From NCBI GenBank assembly GCA_017964325.1, contig JAGCSE010000048.1, positions 1-10,763 of the forward strand: 10,763 bases of DNA. Direction: 5' to 3'. The stretch comes from Victivallales bacterium. GTDB taxonomy: Bacteria > Verrucomicrobiota > Lentisphaeria > Oligosphaerales > Oligosphaeraceae. The position numbers were made by a program, and so were the translations under genes. The notes under the pieces were generated by a model, which did no database searches, was not told the origin of the DNA, and worked only from the letters and a program-made list of their open reading frames with translations. Each line of letters opens with the position of its first letter. The stretch's first letter is position 1. Positions 6,238-10,763 of the stretch are shown one piece after another.

Positions 6238-9200
6238 ATGAAATTCAGAGTTTTATTGCCATTTATCGTTTGTCTGGCGGCGGGCATTTCCGCGATTGGC
6301 GCGGAAAAGGGCGGCGAAGAAAAGGTCGGCGTGCGTCCATACGAAATGGACTGGGCGGGACGGACGAAGGACGACTGGCCGGCGTTGGTCGATTTCGAAA
6401 ATCTGGCCGGATGGACGGTGGAGACGGAAAATGCCGTCGCGACGTTCGAGCGGACGCGCGAACAGCAGTTGTTTGGAAAATATGTCGGCAAGCTGACGTA
6501 TCGTTATGACGGAAAAGGCGTTCCGAAAGTGGTCATCCGTCCGCCGAAGCCGATTCCCGTTCCGGCGGATTTCGACATGGTCGGCTGCTGGATCTACGGC
6601 AACAACTGGGCGTGGGTGACGGACGCCTCGACGCCGCGCGTCAACGTGAACGTGCTGTTCGGCGTGCCCGGTCAGGAGAAGGAGGAGACCGTCTTCCTGA
6701 AGACGATCGACTGGAAGGAATGGTTCCTTCCGCTGCGCCGCCTGACGGACGAGCAGATTGCCCGTTTGTCGATGACCGGTGTCACGTTCAACGGCTTCCG
6801 CATCGACAATGGACGGAACAAGGCGGATCGCGTGCTGTTTTTCGACAGTCTGACGATGCACAAGGAAGAGTTCAAGCCGTTGACGTTCAAGCCCTGTCCG
6901 CTACGCGGCATCGACATGTTCGAAGGACAGGGCACCGGCGCGAACAACGGGCCGGGCCGTCTGCCGTTCCCGATGCGCGAAGACACGATTCTGCCGGACA
7001 GCGCGGCTCCAGGCAGCGTAAACGACGCGAAGCAGGATGGGAACATCTTCATTTTGACATACGCGGGAAGCGACGGCAATCTGACGATGACCTACGAGCC
7101 GAAGAGCGGCCGTTGGGACGACATCCGCATGAAATGGAACGACGGCGCATGGTTCCAGCCGTTGTTCGGCGGCGGCGCGCAGTTCTTTGCCCAGAGCCGT
7201 GGCCTCGCTCCCGAAAAGGCGGAGCTACTGAAGGCGGAACTCGTTGGGAAAACGATTGTTTCCATTTGGAAATACACGCTTGGCGAGAAGAGTTTCGAAG
7301 CAACCTACACGATGCAGATGAAGGGCAAGACGCTGATGCTGGACACGAAATCGCTCGGCGGCAAGTTGGGCGCGGTGGCCTTCGGCGGCGCGAAAGGATT
7401 GGAGAATCCGCGGGCGTTTCTCATACCATATTATGATTACGCGGCGGGACGGCCTGGAGCGGTCGTCGCCGGCACGGCGGACAAGCCGTTGTTCTACACG
7501 GCGCATATCGACTGGTATCGTTCCAACGCGAGCACGCCGTGGGGCGACAGCCGCGTGGCGGACGGCATCGCCTACGCCAACGGCGGCGTGAAATACATCC
7601 CGAAGACGGACGGAAAGACGAACGACTGCTTCGAACGGTTCTTTGTGACGGTCAGCCCGAAATTCGAGGAGACGCTGCCGAACATTCCGAATCCGAAATC
7701 GCCGTGGAAGCATATTGCGGGAACCCACCAATGGCGTTCGCACGGCGCGGGAAACCGCGAACGCGACAAGGCCTATTGGTATAACATCTGGCGGCACGGC
7801 ATGCGCAAATGCCTCATCACCGACCATGAAGTCTGCTGGCGTGACGGCGGCGAAAGCTTCACCTTCCGTACGAAAGCCGCCCCGAAGAAAGGCGGCGATC
7901 AAGGCATGTACGACTATGCGCGATACATGCAGGACACGCTCGGATTCGTCTATGGCCCGTACAACAACTTCACGGATTTCGCTCCTGTGAACGAATACTG
8001 GAGCACGGACATGATCGCACGCCAGTACAACAACCAGTTGCAGCCCGCATGGGCGCGCTGCTACGGCCCGAAGCCGCAGTACGCCATCGAATACTGCGCG
8101 GAATTGAGCCCCATCAACCAGAAGAAATTCCATTTCAGTACGGCGTACTGTGACGTTCATACATCTGTTACACCTTGGGGGCGTTGCGATTACGACTACC
8201 GAGTTCCGGGAGCGGGCACGTTTGCCGCGACGTTCTATTCCTACGGCGAAATCATGCTCCATCAGAAAAAGGCATGGAACGGCCCCGTCTATTCCGAAGG
8301 GCCGCACCACTGCTTCTACAGCGGTTTGACGGACGGCAACTACGCGCAGGATCGTTCATACTATCTGCCGTCTGATCCGTGGCTTGTGGATTTCGATCTG
8401 CGCAAGATCCACGACCAGGAATGTAATTTCGGCATGGGCAACCATGAGATGTTCTTCCGCAGCCGCTGGAAAATCGTCGGCGAAGAAGGGACGGACGCGG
8501 CGGTGGACCGCTTCCTGGCGGCGACGCTGGCGTTCGGCCATCCGGGCTTCCTCGTCAGCATGGGTGGCATCCGCCGCACGATGCGCGGCTATTTCATGCT
8601 GCAGCAGCTGCATGAACGCTACACGCAGGTGAGCGCGGATACCATCGGCTATGTCGATGCGGACGGCAAAATCTACGACACGAGCGCGGCGCTGGCGAAC
8701 GGCGTCTATAAGCGGTCGCAAGTCGTTGTCCGTTACAAGGACGGCACTTGTGTCGCGACAAACGGCAATGTGAAGGAATGGATGAAGACGACGTTCAAAG
8801 GCCGCATACTGAATCTCCCGCCGCAGGGGTACGCGGGTTGGACGGAGGATCCGAAAAATCCGGAAGAGTGGCCGTTTGAATTGGAAAAAGTGGACAGTTG
8901 GGAGAAGGACAAGATTGTTGTCATCTCCTCCATGCACAATGGAGAGCGTTGCGACTACGCCGTCACGCCTGATTACATTTATATCGACGGTCGTGACAAG
9001 GCGTTCCAGCGGTTCAATATGGCGGCTTCCAGCGGTGCGGGCGTCCTTCGCATCATTGACAATAGCAATTTTGAATTCATCCCGTTGAACGGCGCTGAAT
9101 GTGGCTGGGCATTGGATATGATTGCACCTGTAAACATCATGGAAGTGACGGCGTTGGATAAAGATATGAAGGAAATAGGGAAGACGTCCACGCGTTTCGC

Positions 9201-10701
9201 CCGTGGGCTTCAGTATGTTATTCCAGTGGAAGGTGCATTCAGCTACAAGTTGAAGGCGATAGCCTGTGCAAATGGTTTTCCCGGTTTGAAATGCGATGTA
9301 AGCGTCGTAGCGGCTGGTGAAACGGTCGAAATCACGGATTATAAAGGTGAAAAGCATACGAAGAAGATTCCTGACGATGCGAAGAAAGGACAGCGTATCT
9401 GGTTTGAAATCAACGGCCAGTGGATTGATTTCACGGTCGATGAACTCGTCAGTGTCGATTACAAGATGGTCGATGACGACGTGGAATTCACGTTTGCGGC
9501 GAAACGCCCTGATGTGAAGGAACTTGCATGTACGTTTGAAGGAATGTCCAAGACGGTCGCCATGGACGGCAACGGTCGCGCGACGACGCTGTTCAAGATG
9601 CCGGAAATGCTTGAAACGGAGATGCGTACGGCGGCATTGGCGATTTCGTCCGGGGCGGCGAAGCAATCGGTCGTCTTCGGCATGAACATCATTTACAAGC
9701 ATGTGCCGTATCCGTTCGATTGGCAGAAGCCTGTTTCGAAGGGCATCTGCTTCCGCAAGGGAAAGGAGCAGGAGTCGATGGGCAGCACGGGGGCGAGTGC
9801 CACTTGGAGGGCCGGAAACGAATCCGGGCTGGCCTGTGACGGCGTGCTGAAGAGCGGCTGGTTCATGCATCCGCCGTACATGGGTGGCGTCGGCTATACG
9901 TATGTGGCGTATAATATGGATGTTCCGGACGACGATGCCGCGCTGTTCCGCGCGATGGTCGGCAAGCAGGACGGCAGCGATTCAGGCGACGGCATCTGGT
10001 ATTACGTTTATGTGAAGGATGCCGCTGGAAAGGAGACGAAGGTCGGCGAACAGCGTGTGAACGAACATGTCTGGAAGCCCATCGAGGCGAATCTGGCGCC
10101 GTGGAAAGGGCAGTCCATCCAGTTGAAACTGGTCGCCGACGTCGGTCCTGCGGACAATTCGACGGGCGACTGGTCCTGCTGGGCGGAAATGCGTCTGGAA
10201 TCGAAGGACTTGCGTTTTGCACGGACGTTGGACAAGCTAGGCGGACAATTCACCTTCGAAGAACCGAAGGAATACGTCAAAGGCCTGACAACGGCGGACT
10301 TGCGGAAGGCAAAGCGCGGATGGCTCTGCTATGAAGGTCAGGGCTTCAACAGCTCGCCTGGCTCATACGAAAGCTACGGCGTGCTGAACGGCGTGAACTT
10401 TGGTCTGCTGAAGGCTTCCGCCGGCGACGAGACGAAGAACACATGGGGCGAGGAAATCCGCAATGAATTGAGCGACAAGGCGTTGAAGACTCTGGTGAAG
10501 TACACCCGCTTCGAGCTGCTCAATCCGGCGGAGGATTATTACAAGCTGCGCCGTTTCCGCGTCGTGCACGAACTGGAGGATGGCCGGACGGTCAGTTCCA
10601 AGATCATGTCGGCCGCCGTCACGCAGCCGGGCGACTGGGCATACGCGGAAGGCATTCTGGTCGATATGGGGTCAATCGTGACGATACCGATTGAATTTTA
10701 A
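6238..10701 (+). CDS. Giant secreted multidomain protein, putative glycoside hydrolase of unassigned family
   Basis: A 1487-residue protein with a Sec signal peptide (basic K2/R4, hydrophobic core 5-17, likely cleavage after A19 or A22). I recognise the kind of protein but not a named family. Domains by eye: a beta-rich N-terminal unit (about 47-215) opening LVDFENLAGW, typical of galactose-binding/CBM-like jelly-rolls; a second beta-rich unit (about 220-480); a probable alpha/beta barrel core (about 485-840); a beta/linker region (about 850-1150); and a C-terminal beta-sandwich (about 1205-1325) resembling carbohydrate-binding modules, then a short beta tail. The core has many aromatic and His residues and acidic motifs at putative strand ends: TDHEVCWRD (528-536), TAYCDVHT (635-642, D639) and VYSEGPHH (684-691, E687). 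D639 and E687 are plausible nucleophile and acid/base, vaguely like GH101-type enzymes, but this is inference. It likely acts in the periplasm or outside the cell on glycans. It has a strong ribosome site and is a single-gene rightward unit as far as seen. GC falls between residues about 882 and 1101. Confidence 0.82.
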   Translation: MKFRVLLPFIVCLAAGISAIGAEKGGEEKVGVRPYEMDWAGRTKDDWPALVDFENLAGWTVETENAVATFERTREQQLFGKYVGKLTYRYDGKGVPKVVIRPPKPIPVPADFDMVGCWIYGNNWAWVTDASTPRVNVNVLFGVPGQEKEETVFLKTIDWKEWFLPLRRLTDEQIARLSMTGVTFNGFRIDNGRNKADRVLFFDSLTMHKEEFKPLTFKPCPLRGIDMFEGQGTGANNGPGRLPFPMREDTILPDSAAPGSVNDAKQDGNIFILTYAGSDGNLTMTYEPKSGRWDDIRMKWNDGAWFQPLFGGGAQFFAQSRGLAPEKAELLKAELVGKTIVSIWKYTLGEKSFEATYTMQMKGKTLMLDTKSLGGKLGAVAFGGAKGLENPRAFLIPYYDYAAGRPGAVVAGTADKPLFYTAHIDWYRSNASTPWGDSRVADGIAYANGGVKYIPKTDGKTNDCFERFFVTVSPKFEETLPNIPNPKSPWKHIAGTHQWRSHGAGNRERDKAYWYNIWRHGMRKCLITDHEVCWRDGGESFTFRTKAAPKKGGDQGMYDYARYMQDTLGFVYGPYNNFTDFAPVNEYWSTDMIARQYNNQLQPAWARCYGPKPQYAIEYCAELSPINQKKFHFSTAYCDVHTSVTPWGRCDYDYRVPGAGTFAATFYSYGEIMLHQKKAWNGPVYSEGPHHCFYSGLTDGNYAQDRSYYLPSDPWLVDFDLRKIHDQECNFGMGNHEMFFRSRWKIVGEEGTDAAVDRFLAATLAFGHPGFLVSMGGIRRTMRGYFMLQQLHERYTQVSADTIGYVDADGKIYDTSAALANGVYKRSQVVVRYKDGTCVATNGNVKEWMKTTFKGRILNLPPQGYAGWTEDPKNPEEWPFELEKVDSWEKDKIVVISSMHNGERCDYAVTPDYIYIDGRDKAFQRFNMAASSGAGVLRIIDNSNFEFIPLNGAECGWALDMIAPVNIMEVTALDKDMKEIGKTSTRFARGLQYVIPVEGAFSYKLKAIACANGFPGLKCDVSVVAAGETVEITDYKGEKHTKKIPDDAKKGQRIWFEINGQWIDFTVDELVSVDYKMVDDDVEFTFAAKRPDVKELACTFEGMSKTVAMDGNGRATTLFKMPEMLETEMRTAALAISSGAAKQSVVFGMNIIYKHVPYPFDWQKPVSKGICFRKGKEQESMGSTGASATWRAGNESGLACDGVLKSGWFMHPPYMGGVGYTYVAYNMDVPDDDAALFRAMVGKQDGSDSGDGIWYYVYVKDAAGKETKVGEQRVNEHVWKPIEANLAPWKGQSIQLKLVADVGPADNSTGDWSCWAEMRLESKDLRFARTLDKLGGQFTFEEPKEYVKGLTTADLRKAKRGWLCYEGQGFNSSPGSYESYGVLNGVNFGLLKASAGDETKNTWGEEIRNELSDKALKTLVKYTRFELLNPAEDYYKLRRFRVVHELEDGRTVSSKIMSAAVTQPGDWAYAEGILVDMGSIVTIPIEF

Positions 10702-10763
10702 ATTAACAATTAACAATTAACAATTAACAATTAACAATTAACAATTAACAATTAACAATTAAC
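10701..10763. repeat. Heptanucleotide tandem repeat, nine perfect AATTAAC units, runs off the window
   Basis: Nine exact head-to-tail copies of AATTAAC occupy 10701-10763. The first unit begins on the last base of the TAA stop codon of the secreted-protein gene. There are no mismatches and the array is still going at the window edge, so its full length is unknown. The unit contains TAA on both strands (GTTAATT in reverse) and seven is not a multiple of three, so three consecutive units place a stop codon in all six frames. It resembles in kind the short heptamer repeats (STRR) known between genes in some cyanobacteria. Its origin is probably slippage or a spreading intergenic repeat. No rho-independent terminator for the upstream gene is visible before or within it. 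Confidence 0.95.

Noticed and set aside
7225..8310. 361-codon open frame on the reverse strand
   Set aside because: Antisense shadow of the GC-rich forward gene. Arg/Val-rich, no ribosome site support and no family resemblance.
8356..9870. 504-codon open frame on the reverse strand inside the secreted-protein gene
   Set aside because: Antisense shadow. The forward frame has signal peptide, ribosome site and full-length continuity, while the reverse product is Arg/His-rich with no recognisable domain.
10701..10763. CRISPR array or replication-origin iterons
   Set aside because: The units are 7 bp with no spacers, so not CRISPR. Seven-bp units without DnaA-box-like or Rep-associated context do not support an origin.

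Overview
The window looks like chromosomal DNA from a Gram-negative-type bacterium, most plausibly a gut or anaerobic member of the PVC group such as Lentisphaerota (Victivallis-like). This assignment is inference. It rests on a very large secreted carbohydrate-active-type protein with PVC-like architecture (a leading jelly-roll of the 'DFEdl.GW' type, then a barrel), a cluster of envelope-sugar genes, and GC-rich genes separated by very AT-rich spacers. No rRNA, tRNA, transposase, integrase or CRISPR array is visible.

Left part (1-5922): five genes all read leftward and are packed tightly enough to be one operon. In transcription order they are a sugar-phosphate isomerase/epimerase-type TIM barrel (5922-5095), a TraB/GumN-family protein (5067-4207), a DegT/DnrJ/EryC1/StrS PLP sugar aminotransferase (4195-3083), an MsbA-type ABC exporter (3082-1031), and a stand-alone AICAR formyltransferase (975 to beyond base 1). 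The gaps are 27, 11, 0 and 55 nt. The aminotransferase stop codon directly abuts the exporter ATG. The aminotransferase and lipid/glycan exporter suggest amino-sugar glycoconjugate synthesis and export. The purine gene at the end seems to be a housekeeping neighbour.

Middle (5923-6237): a 315-nt divergent intergenic region, GC-rich next to the leftward operon and only about 17% GC just before the rightward gene. It must hold the promoters in both directions. It contains a perfect 12-bp palindrome and a 12-bp inverted repeat with one mismatch and a 25-nt loop. No convincing gene lies in it.

Right part (6238-10701): one gene for a 1487-residue secreted protein. It has a signal peptide, an N-terminal carbohydrate-binding-like beta-sandwich, a second beta-rich domain, a probable TIM-barrel glycosidase-like core (about residues 485-840), a linker/beta region in a clearly lower-GC stretch, and a C-terminal beta-sandwich. 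I cannot place it in a named glycoside hydrolase family.

The last 63 bases (10701-10763) are nine perfect copies of the heptamer AATTAAC, starting on the last base of that gene's stop codon and running off the window. This array puts stop codons in all six frames. Together with the unclassified giant secreted protein, it is the most unusual signal here.
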